From NCBI RefSeq assembly GCF_023343835.1, contig NC_064449.1, positions 3,571,778 to 3,635,777 of the forward strand: a DNA stretch of 64,000 nt, read 5' to 3'. This document shows, piece after piece, positions 26,201 to 49,229 of the stretch. The stretch's first letter is position 1. Each line of letters begins with the position of its first letter. Under the pieces are notes generated by a model that was not told the origin of the DNA, made no database searches, and worked only from the letters and a program-made list of their open reading frames with translations. This DNA is from Lagopus muta (Eukaryota; Chordata; Aves; Galliformes; Phasianidae). A program made the translations under genes and the position numbers.

Positions 26201-27200
26201 ATAGGAAACTTCTAATAAAACAACAGTTTTAAGTCCTCCTGTTGATCATGTAAGAAGGAACCATTTACAAGATGCTCGTGCACCATCAAATCCACGCCAA
26301 GTTATTTCCTAATTCTTCAAAATGGATAAAATCATTCATATATTTTCAGACTGGAAAATATCATAAAACGAAGATTCCATGAGAATTGCCCTAAATTTTT
26401 CCAGTGAAGTTACAGAGCATGTTTTCAGGATTCAAACAACAGGTGGGAGTAGAACATTAGAGCAGGGTTGGTATCAAGAGACGTAGGTGATAAATGGGAG
26501 CCAAAGCTGCCCAGAGCACTTCTCAGAAGCAGGGCAGCTGCAGATAGGGATTCTCAGCATGTACCAACACCCAGGGCCAGTCCCTACCATGTGCTTGAAT
26601 CACAAGCTCAATGGGGCAAGCAGTATCTGAATTACGTGTGTACACAGCTTTTTCTCATCAATTCAGCAATAAACGTAGCAAGTTCTTATGGCAAGTGCTG
26701 ATGTTTGCATATTAAGGCACCCAGCAAGCCAAAGGCAAAAGCAAAAAAAAAACAAAAAACATTTAGGACTCAATGCTCTGCCACAGAAGTCAGCAGGAGC
26801 TCCAGAACATCCTGCGGGTCTTGGGAACGCTCAAACCAACCCAGTGGTCACTCGTCTCTGCTGGAGGGCTGTACAAAGGCAAACCAAGCTGCCGAGGCAG
26901 TATTTTTGCAGCCCAAAGCTCTCAGCAAGAGCTGAGAGTAGCTCAACCCACCACAGCTAGAGCTCAGAGTAGGCTCTGCAACCTTCCAACATTGGCGAAC
27001 GCAACTCTTCCTCGTACGTACTCTACCTCTTCCTTCTCTAAAATGAATGGGGCCAAAAGTAAGCCTTGTTTTTCCACTCTTGTTCTCTCAGTTTTCTTTC
27101 CATGGCTTACTTTTCCATGCTGGCAGACCTTCTATCCCTTCATTTTCCTCTCTCTGCTTCCCTCCCTTTCCCCCTCCCCCTGCTTTCTCTCCCTCTGCAC
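20281..27200. other. Intergenic region between SPPL3 and HNF1A
   Basis: About 7 kb of non-coding sequence between two divergently transcribed genes. I see no exon-like conserved reading frame; the frames present are short and in unrelated phases. One CR1 fragment lies at 23911-23990. In human, a long non-coding RNA (HNF1A-AS1) starts close to HNF1A on the opposite strand. An avian counterpart could lie here, but nothing in the sequence identifies it. The last 100 bp (27110-27200) are a pyrimidine-rich tract adjoining the HNF1A promoter. Confidence 0.6.
23911..23990 (-). repeat. CR1 LINE 3' fragment
   Basis: About 80 bp containing GGCCTGGGTTGAAAAGGACC and a TTTCAACCCCCCTGC block, the reverse complement of a CR1 3' end. 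Over 61 bp it differs from the 7.3-kb copy at only three positions, so both belong to one subfamily. Confidence 0.88.
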
Positions 27201-27226
27201 TTTGTGAACTGCTGCTGCAGTGCTGA

Positions 27227-27239
27227 AGTCCAAAGTTCA
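27227..27239 (+). promoter_or_regulatory. HNF4A-type DR1 site upstream of HNF1A
   Basis: AGTCCAAAGTTCA is a near-ideal HNF4 DR1 element. It lies 278 bp upstream of the HNF1A start codon. The human HNF1A promoter carries a known HNF4A site of almost the same sequence at a similar distance (about 260 bp upstream of the ATG, where a MODY3 promoter variant is reported). It is the best sign that the HNF4A-to-HNF1A regulatory link is preserved here. Confidence 0.85.
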
Positions 27240-27259
27240 GTAACTTGCTAAGCACACAG

Positions 27260-27266
27260 ATAAATA
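27260..27266 (+). promoter_or_regulatory. TATA-like element of HNF1A
   Basis: ATAAATA lies 21 bp downstream of the HNF4-type site. If it works as a TATA box, transcription starts near 27290, which places the HNF4 site about 55 bp upstream of the start, as described for the human promoter. The start site is inferred, not seen. Confidence 0.5.
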
Positions 27267-27288
27267 TGAACCTTGGAGAATTTACCAA

Positions 27289-27296
27289 TGTAAACA
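27289..27296 (+). promoter_or_regulatory. Forkhead (FOXA-type) motif TGTAAACA
   Basis: TGTAAACA is a consensus forkhead core, located at the predicted HNF1A start site and 50 bp from the HNF4-type element. FOXA and HNF4 sites often pair in liver and gut promoters. A single 8-bp match can arise by chance. Confidence 0.45.
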
Positions 27297-27516
27297 GATA
27301 GCCAAGGGTCCCTTTATCAGCACTGGCTCAGGACAGTCGTGGGGGGTCCGAAGTGGCTCAATTTTGTATTTTGTTTTTTTGGGGGGGGCGTAAAGGCGGG
27401 AGGCTGCGCTGTGCCCGCTGCTGACAGTCGGGCGTGTTACCTCAGGAACATGGTGTAGGGAAGCTGGAAGCAGGATAACGTGGAACTCAAACCCAAAGAA
27501 CTGCAGCCTGAAGACC

Positions 27517-41223
<13,707 letters not shown>

Positions 41224-42045
41224 CACCAAGACAACCAGCCAAAGGGAGCTGCCAGGACAAGGCATAAGGCGCAACTCCAACTGTGTTTGCCGTCACTGTC
41301 ACCACTGCCTTCCACTGGAAGGAATGGTTGCTGCAGTCAGCCAACCTCCAGCCCCTACTGCCTCATAAATCCCTCATCCAGCTGCCTCCAGAAGAGATGG
41401 CTCAGGCTCAGAGCAGGAGCTATGGAACAGTGGTGCCTGCACTGATAGGATCTACAGACCCCCAAAACCAAACCCAACCCCACAAGCCAGCCTAGAATGA
41501 CCAGACATCCTTGTGGATGCTGAAGGAGAGCTATAAAGTCAGAGATCTGACTGGAATACAGCAAAAAAATGCCAAGATGTATGTGGAACTTTGGTTCTGC
41601 TCACCTTCACTAGGTTGGACCTGTACAAATCTGCCTACACCAAAGTAAGCCATGCAGAAAAGAGAAAAATTGAGCTGTCAAAAAAGGGACACCATCTTTA
41701 AAGCACTCTCCTTCTCCTTTGATGTAAGGAAACCTGAATTGGAATTATGAGAGATAATATCAAGTTGGAGGCAAGAGTGAGAACCTGGCTTCTGACTTTG
41801 CAATGAAAGTCACCAAGAAACTGAATCAGGAATGGCTCAGCAAAAACCTGTCAGTACAAGATCATGGACTACAAGCTGTAAAACCCCTTAATTAACTACA
41901 AAATCCCAAACATTCTCAGTTCAAAATGACCTACTCTAAAATCATGCTATCCTAGTGGAAATGGCTTGGTTACTTTTTTTTTTATATATATAGCTCTGCT
42001 TTGTTTTAAATGCAGAAATTAAAGTTTAACAGCAGCAAGGAGACT
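41224..42045 (+). other. HNF1A: HNF1A 3' UTR (end inferred)
   Basis: Non-coding sequence after the stop codon. A variant poly(A) signal ATTAAA at 42018-42023 is the first good candidate, giving a 3' UTR of about 0.8 kb. Just before it are a T-run and a short TA run (about 41968-41992). A longer UTR ending further right is possible. Confidence 0.55.
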
Positions 42046-43880
42046 TCAGCTCTCTGCATTAACCACATGGATGCTCATCTCACACGTTCTGCTGAGCGAC
42101 CCAGGGGTGCCATTCCCCACAGGTCCCTGACACTGCACAACATCCAGCGGGGCTCCGTGCTCCACAGACAGCAGTAGTTCCCTCAGTTCTCTGTAACAAT
42201 GCCAACTTGGATGGATGTTATAGAACACTTCACTCCTGCCTTCCCTGTAGGATAGATTCTGTAGTTCCTGATATGAAAATAATTCCCCCGGAGTCGAAAA
42301 GCCTTCTTTGCACTAAATGAAAACTTTCTACATACATAATTCCTCTTCTAATTATTCCCCTCTTCTTTATTTACTCTGACTCTTTATATCACTGACATGG
42401 CATACAAAAAGCCCCAGTTAACATGTTTTCGCCATTGTGATAAGGGCTGTCCTTGCTACTGTGAGCAGGACAGCAGAACATGCTCAAGATTCTGAACAGA
42501 TTAAGACACATGGAACAATTAAAAAACAGTGAACTCTTTGGTTATCATGCCTGGAAATTTCACTATTGCAGATAACACATAACAGTTTGTGCCTGCAAGA
42601 GCTTCCTCTAGATACCACCCAGCACCAGAAATTAATTTTGGTAACCAGGTTCTCCAAGGAATTCTATGCAAGGATGATTTCCTAATTGCCCACATGCATT
42701 ACTTGCAAATCAATTTTAACTTCCATTCAGAAAAAGCAGAAACAAAAAAACATATAAAACAAGGCAAAAAATGTTATGCATTTGACATTCGAGGTGCTAG
42801 CTTCAGTGCACTGAAGTTTTAACTGGCCATAAAACAAATAATTTCGGTCAGGTCCAGATTACTTCCAAGCCAATTTTCTATTTCATCCATTTTTTGGATG
42901 CCAAGTGTGTTCTCCTGAGTGACAAACAGCAAGGATCTTAGAATAGGAAGGAAAACACCTTGTTTCCTTCCTGTGTTCAAAGAGCATCAGCTCTTTTGGT
43001 TTCTCTAATCCAGCTTTTAGGTCTCCTGAATAGAGGCAATGAATTAGACCTACTGAAACTCAACAGGAGCAGAGTATTGATCCAATAACAGGTTGTTTCT
43101 TGGAATACTGCAGCTGAAATGGGCAGATTAAGAGCTATGCTAAGTGCCAAAACCCACTGCGTTTCACAGACAAAAGTCATATGAAACAAAACAAGGTCTG
43201 AAACTCAGCAACTGAGATTTAAGTATTTCCTGTACCAATTTCACAGCATTGATCAGCAATCAAACAAAAAGCCACCTTCAGCCCGTTTTGTCTCTGCTGG
43301 GGGAGCTATTGAACACAAGAAAGCTGCTGTCCCACAAACCTGCCAAATTAAATAAGACTAATAGTGAATAAGAATTTAATAACAAAAAAAAAGACCCCAG
43401 GAAACACTCTAAGAGAAATTTAGAAGGATGCAGAACTGCTGGTTTTTAACAACCTCAAAATAAGCTCACTGCTTTGTTTACACACAGGGGCCCTGGAGAG
43501 GTGTGGACTACAGAGGGATCAGTAACAGGGCAGGTTTCAACAGCAGATCCTTACCATAATCATAGAGGGGGGAAAAAATGGAGGGGGGCAGGGACTAACA
43601 TCTGGTAATGCTTTTCAATAAATGAGTTTCCCACAGGCAAATCAAAGCAAAAAAGAAGTTGACCACCTGCTGCCACGTAAACCAACTTCAATTCATCATA
43701 TGCTTTCTCCAAGAGACAAGATTTGGTTTCAGCATGTGAGAGAACAGATCAGAAGGGATGCAGCTACGATTACACCCCTCCACCACACTGGTCTGTGCAC
43801 AGTATTTAATCCTGTCGCGCTAGGACTGCAAGCAGCAGCACAGATAACTGCTGTGCTAGGAGAAAAATGCTCCCCAAGGG
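42046..43880. other. Interval between the tail-to-tail genes HNF1A and CUSTOS
   Basis: AT-rich DNA with no conserved reading frame. It may include the distal 3' UTR of either gene. On the minus strand, TTTAAT/TTTATT words (minus-strand ATTAAA/AATAAA) occur repeatedly, for example at 43804-43809 and 42367-42372, so the CUSTOS transcript could end at several points. No RNA gene or repeat family was recognised. Confidence 0.55.
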
Positions 43881-43902
43881 AGGTCAGAACATAGGAAGTC
43901 AC

Positions 43903-44036
43903 TTTAATTAGACTCCCAGGCCACAGAGCTTTTAGAACAAAAGCTTTGCAAATTAGTTCTCCCTCATCTGCAGTAACTCCATTCGTTTTTTCCCAGCATC
44001 CATCACAATCACCTGCCCATCTGCACAGCAAAGCAT
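43903..44036 (-). other. CUSTOS: Candidate short 3' UTR of CUSTOS
   Basis: A minus-strand ATTAAA signal at 43908-43903 lies about 130 nt past the stop codon. An AATAAA hexamer (plus-strand TTTATT at 44036-44041) overlaps the stop codon itself, but it could only cleave within the first 30 nt of the UTR. The UTR end is inferred. Confidence 0.4.
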
Positions 44037-44388
44037 TTATTCTCTCTCTTTCTTCTTTTTCTTCTTCTTCACAGCTCCTGGTGACACTGTGTTGTTATCT
44101 GTATGATTGCTGTCCTGTCTCTTGTGTTGTCCATTTGCAGAATCCAACCGTGGCAAATCTCTGCTGTCCTGGTCACAATCTGCTGGGTCTATTATTTTCT
44201 CTTCAGTTTTGTTCTCTCCCTTTATTTTCTTTTTCTTCTTTTTCTTCTGTCTGTGCTCCACATAACCCTGACACGTATTCTGGCTGGAATCCTGGGACAG
44301 TGCAGGAAAAGCACTTTGCTTCAGAATGTCTACTGCTGACACAGCAGCCTCCTGGTACTTTTGCCACTCTTGGTCACTGTCTGAGTCA
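44037..44388 (-). CDS. CUSTOS: CUSTOS exon 6 (coding part, stop TAA)
   Basis: 352 nt after CTTTCCAG. It encodes [27 protein letters not shown], a Lys cluster and a C-terminal Lys cluster ending KERE. The plus strand of the lysine codons is the CTT/TTC-rich run near 44043-44070. Confidence 0.95.
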
Positions 44389-47087
44389 CTGGAAAGGTAA
44401 TAAAAGGGAAGGAAATTATGCTACATGTTTGCCTTGAATTCATCCAAAGCATTGAAAGCAGAACTATCTAAGATCAGAACAGGGAATGAACAGCCAGTGG
44501 ATCCAGGATTCCAATGCTTACAGTCAGCATTTAAAATTGTTTACATCTCCTATTTGTATTTAAAAAAAAAAAATAGAAAGAAAAGAAAAGAAAATTGCTG
44601 TTTTCAAGTATCAGTCATATAAACACCCCACTTAAGCTCTTCAACTTTCTAATCCCATGGGAGAGTTTCTGCTGCCTCTGAAACATGAAAACAAGGGCTG
44701 GAATAGCACTTAAGGAGCAAAGCAGCTGACAGCACCTCACCTGGAACTGGGCGGCCGTCTCCTCCTTGGGGCAGGGCTTTGCTCTGATTGCCCACAGCCT
44801 CCTGGGACAGAGGAGGAGAAGAGGCGAAAACCTAAAATATGTATTTAGAAAGGAATTTTAGCCAAAATACGGAATAAGTGAGAGCAATCCACAACAGTCA
44901 CCCTAGGAAAGCCTGCTGCTGTTAACAGATGGCTACACTTGGTAACAATCATCTGTCAGTCTGCAAAGTTAGGACACAACAGTCACGACAAGGAAACGGC
45001 CTTTACTGATGCTAATAAACCCTGTGCTAGTGCTCTTCTGCCAGTAAAGAGCTAGAACTACAACTGGCACCGGACAGGATCCATCTCACTTGCTATTATT
45101 TGATTAACTGCATCAGCAAATGGCCACGACTTGGACGTGACAAGACTGGGACTCACCATCATCTCCACAGTCAGACTGCTGCACACGAGCTGGTGAAGGT
45201 CCTGATGAATCCTTCAAGACAGTGATGAAACTAAACAGAAAGCTCTGGTTAGATGTTAGATAGGTTTGTACAAACTGAGCTAAAATTGGAAATTCATAGG
45301 AAACGAGACCAGGGTGCTCTTATGGTTTCTTATTTTTTTTTAGTGAAGCTTCAATTCCCTGCTTGCAGAGCAGACCGTGCCTCCTCCCCTCAGCAACATA
45401 TGCCACAAGAATGACTTAGTTCTAACAGCCAACTTTAAACACCAGGAATTCTAGTTCCAAGGGTGATATTTACACACATAACAAAGACAGCAGCAGGCCC
45501 AGACAGATGCACACTGCCAGTAAAATCCTGAACCGCGTACAGCTTTAGGGTGCAAGAGAGGAAGGTTCTTATGTTTGCCTTTAAATGATGATAATAATAA
45601 TAATAAAATGATTCTTCCTCTCTACAATGCATTTACAACCGAGGTAAATGGAGACTGGCAGTGTTGCACAGGAAGTCGTTACCAGAAGGACATAACAGGT
45701 GAGCCAAATTAGTTCACAGAATATTGGAAGTTTGCATTAAACGCAGAAATGAAGGAATTGAGAAGAAAACAATTTCTCCAAGTTGCACTCAGATCTTTAA
45801 TTTCTTGCTTTTAGCACACAGAAGCATCACTGCACTCTACCCATACAACAAGCCTTTTTAGTACGACATGCCAATACCTGTCCAGCATTGCTCCCAGTTT
45901 CTTTGCAACATGTGCTCTGAACTCTGGTGTGGTCTGTAGCTCATTTCCATCCTCATCATGGTCATTCACCTCACGTCTGTTTAAAATAAAATAACGATCA
46001 CCTCCTTCAAGAGCAATAACAGCCAATACTCTCACTCAAACAGGAGATAGGGGGCTGTAAAATCTCCTACCCTGCAGTAACTAATTCATGTTGAGTTGAT
46101 AAGGGACAACTGCCAAGTAAAGCAGAAGAGCTCAACAGTTCAGTTCCGAACAATGAGCTAAACATCATCCAGCCACCTCCCTGAAAGTAATAGGATGATT
46201 TTCTCATTGAAATAGCCTGCAAAAGCAAACAAATGATGGCAGGACATCCCTTCTCTGGTAGGAGCTTCTTGAGTACATTGCCACAATTCACGCAAAATCT
46301 GTCCCAGGAGAAAGGATGGCACTGAGCTGCAAGGCTGACAGCTTTTGAAACCAAGCCTGCAGAAATGCTGCAAGCTTACACAGGTCAGCACCCCCTTTGT
46401 TATAAGGCACTTAATTCAGACACTGCTTTCCCACCCAACAAATGACTGGCTTTGCAATCACATTGTTATTATTTGCCCTTCTGTATATAACCCTCCATTC
46501 TTTGAATGAGAAGTTTTGTGATACATAACTATTAATTTTTGCGTGGCAGGGGCATGGAAGAATTAGAGCTTTTCCGACAACTTGAACTCATGCTGAAACT
46601 GCCAGCAGACATTTATTTTCAATTGCTTTTGCTTCACTGTTACAGGGATGAGGAATATACTTCCAAAATCACTTCATTAATTTATTAGAATTAAGCATCA
46701 CTGCAGATTACAATTGTACCAAAGGCTTTTCAGTACGAGGCAACGCAAGGCATTAAGTAGCACACCTCAGGTTTTTCTTCACCAAAACACAACCCCGAAG
46801 CCCGCAGAGCAATACCTTAGGCTGGGCCGAGTAGCCTGCCGTTGATCCTTTGGAAATCCGCCTGCCAAAGGAAGGACTACGTGAGAAAGAGCTGCGGCCA
46901 GAGCCCGGCACAAGCAGGGCACAGCCCGGCCACCGCCTCGCCCCTCACCGCCTCGCGGCTCCGCCCGCCCCGCCGCCTGCTGCTTCGCGCAATCCCAGGT
47001 CGCCTCCCGGAACCGCGCTGCCGCCCCGCCGCTGCTCTCCGAGTCCGAACTGCTGTCCGTGCTCGTGCCGTCCCTGGGCGCCGCCAT
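44037..47087 (-). CDS. CUSTOS: CUSTOS (C12orf43 homolog), complete, 6 coding exons
   Basis: Nuclear protein reported in Xenopus to bind beta-catenin and restrain Wnt signalling during head development; its molecular activity is little known. Coding exons on the minus strand, in order: 47087-46949, 46861-46816, 45976-45878, 45230-45157, 44831-44741, 44388-44037. All introns are GT/AG; the joined frame gives 266 residues plus TAA (human about 262). Visible parts: Ser/Asp-rich N-terminus ([13 protein letters not shown]), the conserved core [20 protein letters not shown] then LGAMLDSFITVL at about 68-100, a [12 protein letters not shown] segment near 120-131, a Ser/Asp stretch with [20 protein letters not shown] at 156-175, and two Lys clusters (198-204, 257-263) that look like nuclear localisation signals. 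It is convergent with HNF1A, as in human. The match to the human core segments is strong; no break was seen. Confidence 0.95.
44741..44831 (-). CDS. CUSTOS: CUSTOS exon 5
   Basis: 91 nt, acceptor ATTTTAG, donor CCAG|GTGAGG. It encodes [20 protein letters not shown] and [10 protein letters not shown], matching human GFRLFFTSVPGG and the basic/Ser stretch that follows. Confidence 0.93.
45157..45230 (-). CDS. CUSTOS: CUSTOS exon 4
   Basis: 74 nt, acceptor CTGTTTAG, donor GATG|GTGAGT. It encodes [20 protein letters not shown] then DCGDD. The start SFIT is shared with human; the rest is divergent. Confidence 0.92.
45878..45976 (-). CDS. CUSTOS: CUSTOS exon 3, conserved core
   Basis: 99 nt, acceptor TTTAAACAG, donor GACAG|GTATTG. 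It encodes [20 protein letters not shown] and [12 protein letters not shown], the segment most alike between birds and mammals. Confidence 0.95.
45977..46815 (-). other. CUSTOS: CUSTOS intron 2 (and intron 3 at 45231-45877)
   Basis: Introns 2 (839 bp) and 3 (647 bp) hold no recognisable element except an (ATA)n-type run near 45588-45606 in intron 3. Introns 4 (44832-45156) and 5 (44389-44740) are short and plain apart from an A-rich run near 44560-44592. Confidence 0.85.
46816..46861 (-). CDS. CUSTOS: CUSTOS exon 2 (46 nt)
   Basis: A short exon between GGCAG and GTATTG, encoding [15 protein letters not shown] and part of the next Arg. TRPSLR aligns with human QPSLRHKVNEH at the junction with exon 3. 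The intron before it is only 87 bp. Confidence 0.88.
46949..47087 (-). CDS. CUSTOS: CUSTOS exon 1 (coding part)
   Basis: It starts [20 protein letters not shown] at 47087 and ends G|GTGAGG in phase 1. An upstream in-frame ATG at 47148-47150 exists. The MAAP start is preferred because human CUSTOS starts MAAPSGT and the upstream segment is promoter-like. Confidence 0.9.
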
Positions 47088-47090
47088 CTT
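47080..47090 (-). promoter_or_regulatory. YY1-type site AAGATGGCGGC over the CUSTOS start codon
   Basis: The minus strand reads AAGATGGCGGC, an exact YY1 consensus whose ATG is the CUSTOS initiator. YY1 motifs overlapping the first codons are common in TATA-less vertebrate genes. Confidence 0.6.
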
Positions 47091-47101
47091 GGAGCCGCAG
47101 A

Positions 47102-47167
47102 GCATGCCGGGCGCTGTAGTCCTCCCGCCGGTCCGCCGGCCGCGGGGCATGCCGGGCGCTGTGGTCC
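47102..47167 (-). promoter_or_regulatory. Duplicated ZNF143/THAP11-like (SBS) motif
   Basis: GCATGCCGGGCGCTGTAGTC at 47102-47121 and GCATGCCGGGCGCTGTGGTC at 47147-47166, 45 bp apart, differ at one base. Read on the minus strand they give GACTACAGCGCCCGGCATGC, close to the ACTACAnnTCCCAGnATGC element bound by ZNF143 and THAP11 in promoters. The copies sit just upstream of the CUSTOS ATG. Confidence 0.6.
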
Positions 47168-47330
47168 CGCGGCGCGGCGCCCCACGAGATGGCCGCGGCT
47201 GGTGGCGCGCGCCGCCCTTTCAGGAGCGCTCCACCGGGACCGCGGCTGGCGTCCGTCTGACGCCCCATAACTGCTGCCGGGTGCGGGTGATGCGGTGCCT
47301 GCGTTCTCGGCTGTAACAGCACGCACAGGT

Positions 47331-49200
47331 AGAGGGTGAACACAGACCGATGGTGTCGGAAAGACGGCGTCGCTTTTGTGCTTTTAGAAACAGGCAGAAC
47401 GCTTGGCAGTAAGGATCGAGGGAGGCGGCCCAAGGCTCTGCCCGTCGGCACGGAGGGACGCGTTTCGGGCATAAGTGGTTTCCCACCTCTTTGGTGCTGT
47501 ATTGAAAACTGAAAACTGAAGTGAGCCTGAACTGAAGGAGGTCTTGGAAACTGCTCCTCTTACGGGACAAAGGCAAAAAGCCACAGATAAATGGGAACAC
47601 TTGCATGGAAATGTCAAGGAACAGCATTTCCAAATGCAATTTAATACTGAATTAAGGTACAGTTATGTTGAAAATACTTGTAAAATGGAGACTTGACGAG
47701 AAAAATGCTGATGTGAAAATTAGTGCGTTGGACTCTTCATCTATGTATCTCTTTGCTAAGAGAATTCTAGGAGGGGCTCTATACACAGCATAAATATTTG
47801 GAGCCATAAGTATGGTGTGAGCCTCGTGACTTAGGTCATGAAAAATGACGAAATCCAAGTCATTTATTCTCATGCCCACCATGAGAGTGAACCATCAGCC
47901 AGCGTATGGGGTGTCTTGTCCGCATCTAATCAGTAACTGGCTGCCAGCTACACTGAAAAATGATGCACATAACACCATGAGAATACACATAAACAGCACC
48001 TCCCCATTACAAAGGTGATGCTGACTTCTTTGAAAGCTGATTTCCTTGCTCAGCAAGGCAAGTATCCCCTGGCATCACTTAAAGCCATTCAGTTTACATT
48101 CACTGTCACTGGCAGAGAGTTACTGAGTGTTCTGTGTATGTTCCCCACCTGAATACTATTTCAAGTAAATTTGTTCCTGTTAACCTTATTTTAAACAAGA
48201 TTAACATTTACATTCTGTTCTTGTACGCCATTCTTTCCAATCATTCAATCTTATTGATTCTCCATCTCTGGATCTTTTCCATTTTAAAAAGAAATTGGAA
48301 CAAGGGAAAGAAGCAGAATGAACTGTAAATAAAGCATTATAGAAATTCATAATTATATTTAATTCTTCTGAGATATAAAACATAAGGAGTTAAAATGAAC
48401 ACTGGGGATTGAAAGTATTCCCTGGCTATGTTGAATACAGCATTGCTTCTTTCCAGACTACTTTTGTTATCATAAAATACCCAAACAATAGAGACTATTC
48501 TGAGCATTGCTCTTACTCGTGATTATAATACCCCAAACAACTTCACTTATACTGAAATGCCTTTGACTGTAGACTTACATGCTGACTACTCTAAGCTGGT
48601 CCAAATTTCAGAAGCTCATCCTCGTTTTAATCAGCATCTGGAGGATACATTTACGCTTCTGGGGTCCCATTAACCTCTCACTCATTTGATACACCATATT
48701 GAGATGCCAAATTTTTGCTTACATGCTGAAGCTGTACCAAGCCATGTTGCTTTATGTTCTCAGCTAAGGAAATGCTCACAGGCAGCAAACACACAGCTAG
48801 TGTTGTTAGGACAGCTTCACAGAGCCTGTCCTAGGCCACAGGCACTGCCGCTTTTGGACATGAGCTTCATCAGCACCACAGCTACAAGTCTCCCCCTGCA
48901 GTACACCGAGTGTGTGGCAGTTCTGGCAGTGCTGCTGGATCACTACGTTGATACAAGCTTTACCGAGCCGATGTGCTACTGGAAGCAGCACGAAGGCTGA
49001 GCACAGCATGCTTTTACACTGAGCAATTCCCAGCTGGCACATCTGGACCTGCCGTGAGACCTGCGTGTTCCCAGGTCTCAGACAGCATCCCTGGTCTCTG
49101 TAAGAAAGGCTCCTTCGGCATTAAGCCCCACTGATTACCTTCACTCCCTTAGCTCGCCTCTAGTGGGAGGGCACTGGGATTCGGGCTGGGATTCCCCGTA
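47331..49200. other. Intergenic region between CUSTOS and RNF185
   Basis: About 1.9 kb of ordinary AT-rich DNA between two divergent CpG-island promoters. I see no exon, repeat family or RNA gene. By comparison with human gene order, this is where blocks from human 12q24 and 22q12 meet. Confidence 0.6.
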
Positions 49201-49229
49201 CCGTCAGGTGCACGCAGAGCCGCAGTGCC

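Larger units (their letters stand above)
46885..47330 (-). promoter_or_regulatory. CUSTOS: CpG-island promoter of CUSTOS
   Basis: GC-rich, CpG-dense DNA around the CUSTOS start codon. It contains a YY1-type site over the ATG and two copies of a ZNF143/THAP11-like word 15-80 bp upstream. No TATA box. Transcription probably starts within about 47.09-47.17 kb. No divergent plus-strand gene is evident. Confidence 0.8.

Noticed and set aside
42046-43880. Possible extra gene between HNF1A and CUSTOS
   Set aside because: Only short unrelated frames and no conserved splice pattern; the interval is better explained as UTR and intergenic DNA.
43946-44437. Plus-strand 163-codon frame opposite CUSTOS exon 6
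   Set aside because: A shadow of the minus-strand coding exon; its Phe/Ser-rich protein is the antisense of Lys/Glu codons.
46945-47472. Minus-strand 175-codon frame over the CUSTOS promoter
   Set aside because: It runs through CUSTOS exon 1 in another frame and through the duplicated promoter motif; no conserved protein.
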